DNA of 64,000 bases from an uncultured Collinsella sp. (GCA_905209455.1 CAJLTA010000005.1:1-64000), one strand, 5' to 3'; shown: positions 1-8,809, counted from the stretch's first letter. Numbers and translations are program-made. The notes: generated by a model from the sequence alone, not told the origin.

Positions 1-516
1 CGGCGGCCGCCCAGGGGGAGCGCTCGCAGGCCGCCTCCCCCTGGACCCCCACGGGCCATCCCCCGGGGCTCGCGTTGCACTCCCTTCCGACAGCCTGGGG
101 CTATACAAGGAGCCCCTACGGCCGTCGAAAGCGCGCACAACGCTCGCCCCTCGCAGGGGGACGGATGCGGCCCGTCCCCCTGCGACCCCCTCGGCCGCCG
201 GCTGCGCCGGTGCGGCCGCTGCCGCGGCGGCCGCGTCCACCGCCGACGGCCCGCGCGGGGCGCGGCCGCGCGCCAGGGCGGGAACCCGACCGCGCACGCT
301 CCGTCGCCACGGGGGCCGCACCCCGTCAAGGGCCCGCACGGAACCCCGCACAAGCCCCCGCGCGGGGCGCGGGGCCTGGTGGAGGTTGCCGTGCAGACCC
401 CTGACGGTGAGCGCCCGCCCGCGGCGGCTTTCGCCAGAGCTAAAGCGACGCGCGGCGGGGTCGCGAGGGGCACACGCAAGGGGCGGTGCCGTCGCCGTGC
501 GGTTAGGAGGAGCCAG
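1..516. other. Extremely G+C-rich non-coding stretch with inverted repeats
   Basis: I see no credible gene here; the open frames have the Arg/Pro/Gly composition of antiphase G+C-rich DNA. Two perfect inverted repeats are visible: arms 11-20 and 35-44 (CCAGGGGGAG, 14-nt loop) and arms 151-164 and 172-185 (TCGCAGGGGGACGG, 7-nt loop). The G+C content is far above the rest of the window up to about 490, where it drops at the start of the next gene. No function can be assigned. Confidence 0.6.
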
Positions 517-1044
517 ATGGGCTACTACGCATCCGGTATCGGTGAAATTAGGTTTCCGTCCAAGAAAGACCTCGAAGCCGCCGTTGAAGAGCTGAAGAAG
601 ATTCCCGATAGCAATAGTTTTGGCGGGATCGAGAAGGATTACCCCGACCATGAGTCGTTCGAGTTCTGCAAGGTGATGTCTGAACTCGGGTTTTTCGCGA
701 CTCGTTCCAAGGACGATTTCTATCCTTATTCCTTCGCGATCGAGTGCGAATGGGGCAAAATCGGGTCCTGGACGGACGAGCCGTTCAAGGCGATAGGCCT
801 CCATTGCGTCAAGAGCCATTTCAAGTGGAGTGGCGAGGACGGTGAGGTGTGGCTTGAGTCCGAGCTTCATACCGAGAAGGACATGCTCGTCGCCAGCTTT
901 CCGGATGGTGGCGTTGAGTGCTCGAACGGCAGCATGTTCATCAACCTGACCTATGCGAACCAGAGTTTCCAGCTGTTCATCAACGTCAATGACTGGGGTG
1001 TCCCTACAGCCCAGATCACTCGAAACAAGCTGCCTAATCTCTAG
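517..1044 (+). CDS. Hypothetical protein (175 aa)
   Basis: The frame is open upstream to 379, but the ATG at 517 has a strong Shine-Dalgarno (AGGAGG at 505-510, 6 nt spacing), and the upstream part has the skewed composition of the G+C-rich non-coding region. The product begins MGYYASG and is rich in aromatic and acidic residues with alternating beta-like segments; no signal peptide or membrane segment is seen. The opening resembles small phage and plasmid proteins of unknown function, but I do not recognise a family. It is followed 54 bp later by a DUF2786-type gene in the same orientation, so the two may form an accessory operon. Confidence 0.7.
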   Translation: MGYYASGIGEIRFPSKKDLEAAVEELKKIPDSNSFGGIEKDYPDHESFEFCKVMSELGFFATRSKDDFYPYSFAIECEWGKIGSWTDEPFKAIGLHCVKSHFKWSGEDGEVWLESELHTEKDMLVASFPDGGVECSNGSMFINLTYANQSFQLFINVNDWGVPTAQITRNKLPNL

Positions 1045-1098
1045 AACCGTCAATGGCGAGGGCCTCCGGGTCCTCGCCCCACTCCAAAGGAGATAACC

Positions 1099-1776
1099 AT
1101 GAAGAACATCGACGAGAAGATCAAGAAGATCGTTGCCCTCATCGACGGGGCCGCGACCGAAGGCGAGGCGCGTGCCGCCTCGTTGGCGCTCCAGAGGCTC
1201 CTCGTTGCGAACAACCTAAAGTTGGAGGGCATCAATCTGGACGATTCACCGGCAGAAGTCGGCGAGGAGGTTTGCGATCTCGGCCGTCGAATTCCCGAGT
1301 GGAAGAAAACCCTTGCTCTTGTTGTTGCAGCGAACTACAGGTGCAGGGCCTACACGTCATATAGCAACAATGGAAGGACTGTCGTTTTCGTTGGCGAGGG
1401 CGAGGATTCCGTTGTCGCCTCGTGCTGCTTTAGGGCTAGCGCCAATGCGGACGAGAACTGCTTCAGGACCTATTGCGCGCGGATGATGGCCATGGGGTAC
1501 GGAAATGTCTCACGCCAGAAGGGCGTAAAGGGGACGTGGATGCTTGGCTTCATCTCCGGCCTCAAGCGAGCCTATGCGGAGCAGGTCAGCAATGACGAGT
1601 CCATGGCGCTCGCGATCGTCGTCCCCGAATCCGTCAACCGTCACATGGATGGGATCGGCTTGAGGACGACCAAGATTAAAGTCAGGACTACTAGCGATCC
1701 TTTTGTCAAAGCCGACGGCTATGAATCCGGTTATGGGTTCGGCAGAGGCGACAGAGTGACCGCCGCATCGGCATAA
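1099..1776 (+). CDS. DUF2786-type protein (225 aa)
   Basis: The N-terminal ~45 residues (KIKKIVALIDGAAT-EGEA, then ALQRLLVANNLKLE) match the DUF2786 helical domain often found in phage and conjugative-element proteins. The remainder is a mixed alpha/beta domain with several Cys residues (CCFRAS, NCFRTYCARM). Its biochemical role is not known. AAAGGAGATAACC lies just upstream of the ATG. A rho-independent terminator follows at 1781-1824, so this is the last gene of its short operon. Confidence 0.75.
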   Translation: MKNIDEKIKKIVALIDGAATEGEARAASLALQRLLVANNLKLEGINLDDSPAEVGEEVCDLGRRIPEWKKTLALVVAANYRCRAYTSYSNNGRTVVFVGEGEDSVVASCCFRASANADENCFRTYCARMMAMGYGNVSRQKGVKGTWMLGFISGLKRAYAEQVSNDESMALAIVVPESVNRHMDGIGLRTTKIKVRTTSDPFVKADGYESGYGFGRGDRVTAASA

Positions 1777-1780
1777 GACG

Positions 1781-1824
1781 AAACGCCGGGGCCGCCAAAA
1801 GACGGCTCCGGCGTTTCTCTATTT
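1781..1824 (+). terminator. Rho-independent terminator after the DUF2786 gene
   Basis: Stem AAACGCCGGGGCCG (1781-1794) pairs with CGGCTCCGGCGTTT (1803-1816) with one mismatch and an 8-nt loop, followed by TCTCTATTT. It lies 5 bp after the stop codon. Confidence 0.8.
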
Positions 1825-1828
1825 AACT

Positions 1829-1903
1829 CGATCGAACGGGCAATGGGGCTCCGGTATCGAATGGGAAACCATTTACCGCCGGACCCCATTGCCCGTTCGA
1901 TCG
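1829..1903. repeat. Long near-perfect inverted repeat with nested hairpin
   Basis: The arms 1829-1854 and 1879-1903 are complementary over about 25 bp with a single extra base (start CGATCGAACGGGCAATGGGG). The loop contains a smaller hairpin, AATGG-GAAA-CCATT. No U-run follows, so it is unlikely to be a terminator. With the short GC hairpins at 2137-2192 and the mob genes at 3.28 kb it is a plausible part of an oriT or a single-strand origin; that is inferred from context. Confidence 0.7.
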
Positions 1904-1909
1904 TTAGAC

Positions 1910-2061
1910 GAACTACTGAATTATGGAAAAGGTGAATACATGAACAGCGGGAAAAGCGAGCTACTGAACTTCGTAATAACGACAAGATGCAATAGCGCAA
2001 AAGCAGCAAACCGTAAGACCCGAACCACGAAACTATGGAATAGTGAAACTATTGAACATCG
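1910..2061 (+). repeat. Degenerate 8-bp tandem repeat array, block 1 (19 units)
   Basis: Reads as consecutive octamers with no indels: GAACTACT, GAATTATG, GAAAAGGT, GAATACAT, GAACAGCG ... GAATAGTG, AAACTATT, GAACATCG. The loose consensus is NAAYNNYG. Individual units differ at most positions but the 8-bp register holds for about 150 bp. Related blocks occur at 2204, 2687, 3055, 50167, 50971 and 53533. Confidence 0.7.
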
Positions 2062-2090
2062 TACCGTTCGGTCCTGAATTTTGTCCGCAA

Positions 2091-2193
2091 GTGTCGTACG
2101 CTGCCGTACAAAACTGCGTTTTGCCCGGTAGCGTACCGCCGCCAAGGGCGGCGCTTGTTAGGGCTCTGCCCTAAAACCCGGCGCCTTCGGCGT
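2091..2193. other. Candidate oriT region: three short GC hairpins
   Basis: Three adjacent hairpins are visible: CGCCGCC-AA-GGGCGGCG (2137-2153), AGGGC-TCT-GCCCT (2160-2172) and CGCC-TTC-GGCG (2182-2192). Immediately upstream, on the minus strand at 2091-2111, is TTGTACGGCAGCGTACG, one of three copies in the window of a conserved palindromic element. The position about 1.1 kb upstream of mobC and relaxase genes and the hairpin cluster suggest an origin of transfer. I cannot identify a nic site by sequence. Confidence 0.4.
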
Positions 2194-2203
2194 TATACAG
2201 TTT

Positions 2204-2355
2204 CGTTCTTACGTGATTGCATTACGTCGTAGATATGCTGTGGCGTAGTTGCGTTGTTATGTTGTTACGTAGATACGTAATTGCGTAGTTACGTAGTTAC
2301 GCTATTCAGCCCTTACGCAGTTCAGGGGTTCACTTTCTACGTTAATGAGTTAATA
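2204..2355 (-). repeat. Degenerate 8-bp tandem repeat array, block 2 (19 units)
   Basis: Octamers in the reverse orientation to block 1: CGTTCTTA, CGTGATTG ... CGTAGATA, CGTAATTG, CGTAGTTA, CGTAGTTA, CGCTATTC. On the minus strand this reads TAACTACG, CAATTACG and so on, the same NAAYNNYG family. The region is A+T-rich compared with its surroundings and has no credible gene. Confidence 0.75.
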
Positions 2356-2686
2356 GCCAATATCTCCTTCTCCTTGATTTGAAAGGGTCATCGTTCGTCA
2401 ATCAATTATGAGCACGGCGTATTCGGTCTCGCATACGCAGGGAGCCGCACAGCGCCGGACAGATGGATTGAACTCCGACCCTGTCGTTATCCGCCTCATT
2501 ACTTGTCAGCCAAATGGGGGCCATCAGGTTAACGAGACACACTTAGCCAGTTTGATTCAAGGCCTTGTTTCCCGGATCGTTCAGGCGGGAGCGCGGGGTC
2601 GCCGGTGCCTGTTTTGCCGATGGGCATTATCTAGGGTGTGTAGGTGTGTTCGACTAGATTCCCATTCTTTGAATGTTCAATAGTCT
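2356..2686. other. Intergenic DNA, no recognised feature
   Basis: An open frame at 2408-2683 (+) has no Shine-Dalgarno and no recognisable domain, so I do not call it. Nothing else is apparent. Confidence 0.5.
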
Positions 2687-2798
2687 CGTTATGTTGAAGT
2701 CGCACTGTTACGCAGCTCCGTTAATTCGTAGTTACGCTATTCGGCTATTACACAGTTCAGCACTTCACTCTTAACGTTATTCACCATTTCGGTATGTA
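2687..2798 (-). repeat. Degenerate 8-bp tandem repeat array, block 3 (14 units)
   Basis: In-register octamers CGTTATGT, TGAAGTCG, CACTGTTA, CGCAGCTC, CGTTAATT, CGTAGTTA, CGCTATTC, GGCTATTA, CACAGTTC, AGCACTTC and so on. Same orientation and consensus as block 2. Confidence 0.7.
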
Positions 2799-3054
2799 CG
2801 AAACGATGCGTCGTAATTAAACCAGATGGATGCCCGTAATCGACTCCAGCCACTCATCTTGCCTCGAGCCCTTAAGCAAGACGTGACCCACAATCTTATC
2901 GAGAAGCGATCGGATGGATTTCGCTAGAAGACTGCTTCCTCGTGTCAATCGAGCTGGATCTCTGAATAGCGATGACCTCTTTAGATCAATGGCATTACTC
3001 AACGTTGCGACTTACCGCGGCAAGCGTTCCCCATCTTCCGTATTTTGATTTTCC
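2799..3054. other. Intergenic DNA, possible gene remnant
   Basis: A minus-strand open frame at 2817-3002 has protein-like composition (LLDKIVGHVLLKGSRQDEWL) but no start signal and no recognised domain. It could be a relic of a degraded gene trapped between two repeat blocks. Confidence in any coding function is low. Confidence 0.25.
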
Positions 3055-3190
3055 CTCTATTACGTTGTTTCGTAGTTACGTTATTCCGTTATTGCACTGT
3101 TCGGCTATTCATCTTTTACGCTGTTCACTATTTCAGTTTGTGCGTAATTCAGCAATGTAATAGTTCGGCAATGCCACAGCTATTCACCTG
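3055..3190 (-). repeat. Degenerate 8-bp tandem repeat array, block 4 (17 units)
   Basis: Octamers CTCTATTA, CGTTGTTT, CGTAGTTA, CGTTATTC, CGTTATTG, CACTGTTC, GGCTATTC, ATCTTTTA, CGCTGTTC, ACTATTTC ... hold register for 136 bp and end 9 bp before the regulatory motifs upstream of mobC. Confidence 0.75.
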
Positions 3191-3199
3191 CAAAAACAT

Positions 3200-3240
3200 T
3201 GGCACCGCATGTCACCAAGTTGTACGGCACGGTACGTGTC
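3200..3240 (+). promoter_or_regulatory. Tandem TGNCACC element plus TTGTACGGC element upstream of mob genes
   Basis: 3200-3219 is TGGCACCGCATGTCACCAAG: two TGNCACC half-sites 10 bp apart followed by AA, as in the six other close copies in the window but with GGC and GTC half-sites swapped. It is directly followed (3220-3240) by TTGTACGGCACGGTACG, one of three copies of a second conserved element. Both lie in the 80 bp upstream of the mobC-like start codon, in the gene's orientation. They are likely operators or promoter elements for the mobilisation operon; the binding protein is unknown. Confidence 0.55.
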
Positions 3241-3281
3241 TCTGCTCTACGCTTGTTAAAGCATGAGTTAGGAGACGGCGC

Positions 3282-3686
3282 ATGGGTGAAATGTTCCGTG
3301 AGAAAAAGCAAAAAAGGGCGCGTATAGAGGCCAGGAGCACCGTTGAGGAAGTTGAAGCCATTCGTTCATTGGCTAAGAACTTCAACATGAGCGTCACTGA
3401 GTACATTCTGTACAAGACACTCTACGAGACCAATGCCTCATCAGGATCGACCTTAAGGGATATCTGGGACGAGCTCTTTACGATTTCGACGCAACTGTCT
3501 GAGCTCAATTCAAACGCGAAGGCGATAGCGGGACAGTCTCGCGCTGCCGAAGCGCGAAGGGTTTCTACGGCCATATTCGCAGCAATCGATACCGTCGAGC
3601 CGTGCCTAATTGATGCCTGCGAGCGTCTATCGCGTGCGATCGAGGCCGAATACCCGACTGAAAGGAGACGTAATGCCCTTTCTTAA
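3282..3686 (+). CDS. MobC-like relaxosome accessory protein (134 aa)
   Basis: A small basic protein whose N-terminal half (RARIEARSTVEEVEAIRSLAKNFNMSVTEY-type pattern, residues ~10-45) looks like the ribbon-helix-helix of MobC proteins, followed by a helical C-terminal half. MobC proteins bind oriT and help the relaxase nick. The ATG follows TTAGGAGACGGCGC. The 3' end overlaps the relaxase start by 14 bp, the standard mobC-relaxase arrangement, which is the main reason for the assignment. Confidence 0.7.
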   Translation: MGEMFREKKQKRARIEARSTVEEVEAIRSLAKNFNMSVTEYILYKTLYETNASSGSTLRDIWDELFTISTQLSELNSNAKAIAGQSRAAEARRVSTAIFAAIDTVEPCLIDACERLSRAIEAEYPTERRRNALS

Positions 3687-5496
3687 GACGCTCTCGGGTG
3701 GTGGAGGCAGCTGCAAGCAGGTCGATGACTACCTTTCATTTGGGCATCGGAGCGCTGAGGACCACGAAGAGAGGATCGAAAAATACCTTGCCGGAGATAA
3801 GTCCGCCTCGCGCTCCATGGCGTTCGGGCACTCTCCAGGTCTACCCGATTCTCCTTACGGATGGCATAAGGTAATGGATGCGACGAGAAAGAGATTCGGC
3901 AAGGATAAGCCCCCAGAATGGTTTCAAAAGAAAAGGAAATCAAATCCAGATCTCATCTGGAGAAACTACTATCAATGGATTTTGTCACCTGACCCCAGGG
4001 ACCGCGCATCAGCAGAGGAGGTTGGCCAGCTCGCCCAGGAGTGGTGTGAGAGGGTATGGCCTGCCGATCGGGGCTGGCAGTGGATCTGGTCCGTGCACGA
4101 CGACAACGCAAGTGGCGTCATGCATGCCCATATAATTCTCAATGCCGTAAATGCGTCCACGGGTCTCAAAGTTCAGATTTCACCTGAGGATAGCGACATG
4201 CTCGACCATCAGGCTCAAAAGATCGGCGAGGAGCATGGAATGAATTTCTTTCCCGACCTTGCTGATTGGCGAGCGGCGGTACGTGAGGGACGGCAGGCCC
4301 CCACAATTCAGTCAGTTCGTATGAGTGCGGCCGAACGCTCGCTTAGGCGCCGTGGAGGCCGAAGCTGGGTTGCGGAAATCAGAGACGCCATAGACAGGTC
4401 AATCGCAAACAGCTCAGACTGGGATGAGTTCGTAGAGAGGTTCGAGGCCGATGGCTTTACGGTCGAATGGAGCCGAAGAGGTATCGGCTATAGGCACCCC
4501 GATAGCGGCGGGCACGACAAGAAGGTACTTGCGTCTTCACTCGGTTCAAATTACGACGAGTTCGGCATTCGTGCACGGCTGGGAATACCCGTCGATGTTG
4601 TAGCCGGGAATATCGAATCAAGAATCTCCAGTCGTAAACAGAGTGAGGCAAAAGCAAAGAGCATTGGTTACACCCCGCGAGATAAGGGTTTTGACAATGC
4701 TCTCAAGTGGAGGATTGCATCTAAATCGAAGCGTTCCGGCATCGGCGCAATTAGTGCCGGAGTCAAAGCCCTGTCCGTTATTTCAGCAAATGGGTATAGC
4801 TGTGTCGCGGAGGTCGAGGATGCCTTCAGAACTCAGATGCTCAAGGTCGAGGCCATGGAGCATGAGGTCCATGAGATCGAGTCATCGATATCTATCGCAG
4901 AGGAGGTTCTTGAGCGCTCTGAGAAGATCTCGTCTGCCAGGGCGAGACTTGCCGAGCTGGAGTCGTCCTTATCTTTTACGCCGGCAGACAGGAAAGAGAG
5001 AAACGCTCTTTTATCCCAAATTGATACCGATACCGCTTTCTGCAGCGCTGCATTATCAAAGATATCTGCCGGGGCGTCAGGGGCTGAACGCTATGCCGTC
5101 GAAGCGAGTCTGATCCTAGATGGGCTGAGAAATAGGCTGGGTGAGCTCTCCGTGTCACTCGATGGGGCGCGAGCTGACGCCGAGTCGCTAAATGAGTCTC
5201 TCGTGGCAATCGAGGGTTTTATCGGAGCAAGGACAGTAAGGGACCTAAGGGGAGTCCCCTCGGTCGGTGAGTTTCTGAGAAGGTCAAACAGCCGGAGACT
5301 CAGTGTTCCGACTTCAATTCAGACAAGGGACTCGATTGCAGTCGCGGCAGCATTGGAGTCAGCCGCCTCAAGGCGCACTCTTCAGCAGGGCAGTGATCGT
5401 ATGAGGAGCATCGAGATGGCAGCTAAAGCGCAAGCGCCCTCCGTTTACGTCCGTCCCGAAACCGGAACGGTTCCCGAGAGAAAGAACACGGTTTAA
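3673..5496 (+). CDS. MOB-family relaxase (607 aa)
   Basis: Transesterase that would nick oriT and lead the transferred strand. The histidine triad of relaxases is visible as HAHIILN (H151, H153, N157), preceded by NYYQWILSPDPRD, as in Relaxase/mobilization-nuclease family proteins (probably MOBP). The catalytic Tyr should be in the first ~100 residues (candidates include Y20 in DDYLSFG). The C-terminal third is Glu/Ala/Leu-rich and predicted helical, possibly coiled coil. An open frame reaches 3610, but AAAGGAGACGTA before the ATG at 3673 fixes the start. It overlaps mobC and is followed after 2 bp by the next gene. Length is normal for self-contained Gram-positive relaxases without a helicase domain. 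Confidence 0.88.
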   Translation: MPFLKTLSGGGGSCKQVDDYLSFGHRSAEDHEERIEKYLAGDKSASRSMAFGHSPGLPDSPYGWHKVMDATRKRFGKDKPPEWFQKKRKSNPDLIWRNYYQWILSPDPRDRASAEEVGQLAQEWCERVWPADRGWQWIWSVHDDNASGVMHAHIILNAVNASTGLKVQISPEDSDMLDHQAQKIGEEHGMNFFPDLADWRAAVREGRQAPTIQSVRMSAAERSLRRRGGRSWVAEIRDAIDRSIANSSDWDEFVERFEADGFTVEWSRRGIGYRHPDSGGHDKKVLASSLGSNYDEFGIRARLGIPVDVVAGNIESRISSRKQSEAKAKSIGYTPRDKGFDNALKWRIASKSKRSGIGAISAGVKALSVISANGYSCVAEVEDAFRTQMLKVEAMEHEVHEIESSISIAEEVLERSEKISSARARLAELESSLSFTPADRKERNALLSQIDTDTAFCSAALSKISAGASGAERYAVEASLILDGLRNRLGELSVSLDGARADAESLNESLVAIEGFIGARTVRDLRGVPSVGEFLRRSNSRRLSVPTSIQTRDSIAVAAALESAASRRTLQQGSDRMRSIEMAAKAQAPSVYVRPETGTVPERKNTV

Positions 5497-5498
5497 AG

Positions 5499-6005
5499 AT
5501 GAACACGTCTTCATTGAGGATTTACTACGAAACGGGATGTATCGACGAGGTGCATATGCCAGATCCGTCTTTTGAATCAGGCGTCTCACTCCAGCGCGAG
5601 TATCTCGATATTTCCAACCCCGACAACGGCATATTCCTCGATAGGAGTTATAAGATGCCCGGGGGCGATAATGACGAGTATCGCGAGCTGTGCGACAGGA
5701 TGCTTGTCGTGAGTTCGGACGACCTGGCGAGGGCCCTTCTCGTCGAGTCCCATGGTCTTGCCCTCCTCACGCGCGACCCTCTGTCTGATTTCGATTGCGG
5801 TCTATCTATCACGCTGCCAGATCGCCTGGGCTTCAACGATGACGCCTGCCTGATGAACGAAGATTGGTATTTCGGAAACATACAGAAACTCATCGAAAAG
5901 GTTATTGCGATGGGACCCGCCGCGCACGTCGCGCTCGTCAACGGACTGGCGGCCGGCGTGGAAGGGCTAACCGTTGAGGAAGGCTGGAGCAATGGCACCC
6001 GTTGA
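5499..6005 (+). CDS. Hypothetical protein in the mobilisation operon (168 aa)
   Basis: An acidic protein without recognisable domain, signal or membrane segment. It starts 2 bp after the relaxase stop and overlaps the helicase start by 14 bp, so it is co-translated with them. A role in DNA processing or in the relaxosome is possible from context only. Confidence 0.65.
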   Translation: MNTSSLRIYYETGCIDEVHMPDPSFESGVSLQREYLDISNPDNGIFLDRSYKMPGGDNDEYRELCDRMLVVSSDDLARALLVESHGLALLTRDPLSDFDCGLSITLPDRLGFNDDACLMNEDWYFGNIQKLIEKVIAMGPAAHVALVNGLAAGVEGLTVEEGWSNGTR

Positions 6006-7821
6006 GATTGTCCTCAGGGACTATCAGCGGGAGTGCGTGGATATCTGCGACTCCCTCGAGAGCGGATCTCATCTCGTGCAGATGGCAACGGGGCTCGGGA
6101 AAACTGTAACCTTCAGCAAGATCGCCCGAAAGGGCAGGGTGCTGCTTCTTTCGCATCGCGAGGAGCTGGTTACCCAGCCGGTTAAGTATTACAGCTGCCC
6201 GGTAGGTATTGAAAAGGCCGAACGCCACTCGCATGGCGAGGAGGTTGTCTCGGCTTCTGTCCAGACACTCGCAAATCGACTCGAGAAAGACTTTGAGCCT
6301 GGCGAATTCGACATGGTTATCACCGATGAGGCGCACCATGCCCTGGCACCGTCTTATCGTAAGATCTACGACTACCTGAGGCCGAGGCTCCACATCGGGT
6401 TCACCGCAACACCGAGGAGGGGAGACGATCGAGGGCTCGGGGCGGTTTTCGATGATATCGTCTTTCAGAAAGACCTGCGCTGGGGAATCGCCAATGGCTA
6501 TCTTTGCGATATCGACTGCCGTAGAACCATCGTGGACTGGTCGACGAAAGGCGTCCGTACCGGAATGGGCGATTTCCGAGTAGGTGAGCTAGCAAAGCGC
6601 GTTGAACGCCCAGAAACGAATCGGCAGGTCGCGGCTGCATATAATGAATTCCATATAGGTCAGACGCTCGTATTTGCTTCGAGCGTGCACCATGCCTACT
6701 CGTTGGCTGAACTCATTCCCGGCTCCGTGGTTGTCGATGGGAACACACCAGCAGATGAGCGTCGACAGATCATTGACGCGTTCACAGCGCGAAAGATTCC
6801 ATGCCTCATCAACTACGGCGTATTTACCGAGGGCACGGACATGCCGCTCATTGAGACCGTATTGTTGGCCCGACCGACGAAGAACCCATCGCTCTACACG
6901 CAGATGGTCGGGCGAGGGTTGAGGCTCTACACCGATCCCGTGACCGGATATGAAAAGAAGTCCCTCAGGCTTATCGACTGCCTGGGTGTTTCTGACGATA
7001 AGAGCATATGCACGCCTCCTACTTTGTTTGGACTCAACGAGAGGGATTTTCCCGACAAGGTTGGCAAGAAACAACTCGATGGCTCGCTTCTCGATTTGGG
7101 AAGAAGGGTCGAGGAAGTGGAGGATTGTCCATCGGGTTGGGTGCTTTCGTCTCGCAAGGTCAACGTACTCTCTTCTACTGGGACAATCGCGTGGGTGGTG
7201 CACTACAACGGCGATCGGAATATCGCTGGTCCCGGTGCATCCGACAGGGGGTGGCAGGTCACGCTATATAAGCCCGACCTTCTCGACTGTTGCACCGCGG
7301 ACCTTACGAGACTGGGGGAGACCCAGACCAGGAATTACAGGTCGCTTGATGTTGCCGAGCAGGACATACTCCTGTGGCTTGAATCGGATTATGAGACCTC
7401 ACACGATAGGGCCCTTTGGGACCGCGAGCGAGCGGCAAAATGGGCCGAGGATCCCGCTTCAGAGCCGCAGTTGGCTTTTATCAAGAGGCTTTTAGGTGAA
7501 TCTGCGGGCGACCTAGATTACGACGACCTTACCAAAAGGGATGCGACGATACTCATCGAGTGCGCCAAGAGGCGCGCGCAAGAGACGAATCTAAGGAAAT
7601 ACGGAGTCTGCCCGCTGTGCGGTCGCGCGTTGAAGGTGTCTAAGTCCGGCAAGTCCATCGTGTGTGAGTCCAACAGTTGGGAAAATAGAGACGGTTCATT
7701 CGCGCTTGCATCCGGTTGCGGTTTTCAGGTCAAGCGCTTTTATGAGCACGAAGAATACTCGCCTGAAAAGGTCATGAAATGGCCGGGCGTTAAGGAGCAT
7801 CTTAAGGAGAAGCAGGGATGA
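5992..7821 (+). CDS. Superfamily 2 DEAD/DEAH-box helicase with C-terminal zinc finger (609 aa)
   Basis: RecA-like SF2 helicase of the type III restriction-subunit / SSL2-like group. Visible motifs: Walker A TGLGKT, DEAH box in ITDEAHH, motif III FTATPRR, and motif VI QMVGRGLRL. The C-terminal ~70 residues carry a four-Cys cluster (CPLCGRAL ... VCES ... GCGF), probably zinc-binding. Upstream TTG codons are open to 5974, but ATG 5992 follows GAGGAAGGCTGGAGCA. The stop overlaps the next start (ATGA). Being in the relaxase operon, it may assist strand separation or act in element defence; no nuclease domain is seen. Confidence 0.85.
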   Translation: MAPVEIVLRDYQRECVDICDSLESGSHLVQMATGLGKTVTFSKIARKGRVLLLSHREELVTQPVKYYSCPVGIEKAERHSHGEEVVSASVQTLANRLEKDFEPGEFDMVITDEAHHALAPSYRKIYDYLRPRLHIGFTATPRRGDDRGLGAVFDDIVFQKDLRWGIANGYLCDIDCRRTIVDWSTKGVRTGMGDFRVGELAKRVERPETNRQVAAAYNEFHIGQTLVFASSVHHAYSLAELIPGSVVVDGNTPADERRQIIDAFTARKIPCLINYGVFTEGTDMPLIETVLLARPTKNPSLYTQMVGRGLRLYTDPVTGYEKKSLRLIDCLGVSDDKSICTPPTLFGLNERDFPDKVGKKQLDGSLLDLGRRVEEVEDCPSGWVLSSRKVNVLSSTGTIAWVVHYNGDRNIAGPGASDRGWQVTLYKPDLLDCCTADLTRLGETQTRNYRSLDVAEQDILLWLESDYETSHDRALWDRERAAKWAEDPASEPQLAFIKRLLGESAGDLDYDDLTKRDATILIECAKRRAQETNLRKYGVCPLCGRALKVSKSGKSIVCESNSWENRDGSFALASGCGFQVKRFYEHEEYSPEKVMKWPGVKEHLKEKQG

Positions 7822-8591
7822 TTCCCCTCGTAGGTCCGTTCAGCGAAATCGCGAAAAGGCGTTTCGATCGGAATTGTGAGCGCGTCGTATCTGGTACCAA
7901 AAGTTCCACTGCTATGAAATTGACGGTTGGCGTTCTTATTGCCTCGGTGCTTATCTTCATAGGACTGGGTGCCGAGGTTGTTAGAGAGTCTGTGATCGCA
8001 AATGCGGCTGAGCAGAAAGCGCAAGCAGACGGCGGCGTGTCTCTAAAAGATGAGAACCCGGACTATGTCGGTTGGCTTACGGTCGAAGGGACCTCGATCT
8101 CAACTCCCGTTGTCTCATGCCGCCAGGGTGACCCTAACGGTTTCTACCTCAATCACGGTTTCGATCGCTTGCCGTCATTCTCCGGGTGTCCGTTTTTAGC
8201 TGAAGGCTCATCGCCATCAAGTACAAATATGCTCGTGTACGCCCATAACATGGGATATGGAAATCTTGGCTTTACCGAACTCCAGAATTGTTATCGGACG
8301 GATTGTTTTGCAGATATTGGAGTCGTGACATTCACGAACGCAAATGGCAAAACCACTCGCTATAGGCCGTTGCTTGGCATGAGAGTGCCTAAAAACTTTG
8401 ATTTACTTCTTCGATTTGACTTTGCTGGAGAGTCAGACTTCAAGGCCTGGCTTAATTCATTGGCCGAGCACGCTAGCGCGAAGTCAGATTTCGCTGGTTC
8501 CGACTCTGTTATCACTTTGGTGACATGCTCTTCCGCGATTGGCGGTGATCGATACCGCAGCGTTATAGTTTGCGATACTCCGGAAGGATGA
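7818..8591 (+). CDS. Class B sortase (257 aa)
   Basis: Membrane-anchored transpeptidase. Residues ~33-53 are a signal-anchor. The catalytic His lies in YAHNMGYG (H143), the catalytic Cys in TLVTC (C237), and the Arg in GGDRYRS (R245 or R247). The HNM and TLVTC contexts are those of SrtB-type enzymes. It is the last gene of the relaxase operon (ATGA overlap with the helicase). Class B sortases in Gram-positive conjugative elements usually attach one surface protein; the VaFE adhesin ending at 11.6 kb is the nearest candidate substrate. Confidence 0.88.
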   Translation: MIPLVGPFSEIAKRRFDRNCERVVSGTKSSTAMKLTVGVLIASVLIFIGLGAEVVRESVIANAAEQKAQADGGVSLKDENPDYVGWLTVEGTSISTPVVSCRQGDPNGFYLNHGFDRLPSFSGCPFLAEGSSPSSTNMLVYAHNMGYGNLGFTELQNCYRTDCFADIGVVTFTNANGKTTRYRPLLGMRVPKNFDLLLRFDFAGESDFKAWLNSLAEHASAKSDFAGSDSVITLVTCSSAIGGDRYRSVIVCDTPEG

Positions 8592-8809
8592 CCTCATAGG
8601 CGGAGTTCGGCGCCGACTTGAGCGTCTGCATCTTGTTTGCGGAGATAATCATTGCTCATCCTTCGATATCGAGTGCAAACCTACTTTATATTCTAGGATC
8701 CTTACATACTCGACAGTAGCTTTGCAATTCCCCAGCAGGACATGCGCCTCCAAATGCCCTACAACGGCCGTAAAATAGATGCCCCTTACCGGATGAATGG
8801 CAGAGTTTC

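Noticed and set aside
75..404. Open frame in the G+C-rich first 500 bases
   Set aside because: Arg/Pro composition of unselected G+C-rich DNA and no start signal.
2408..2683. 91-codon plus-strand frame in the intergenic region
   Set aside because: No Shine-Dalgarno, no recognisable domain, and surrounded by repeat blocks.
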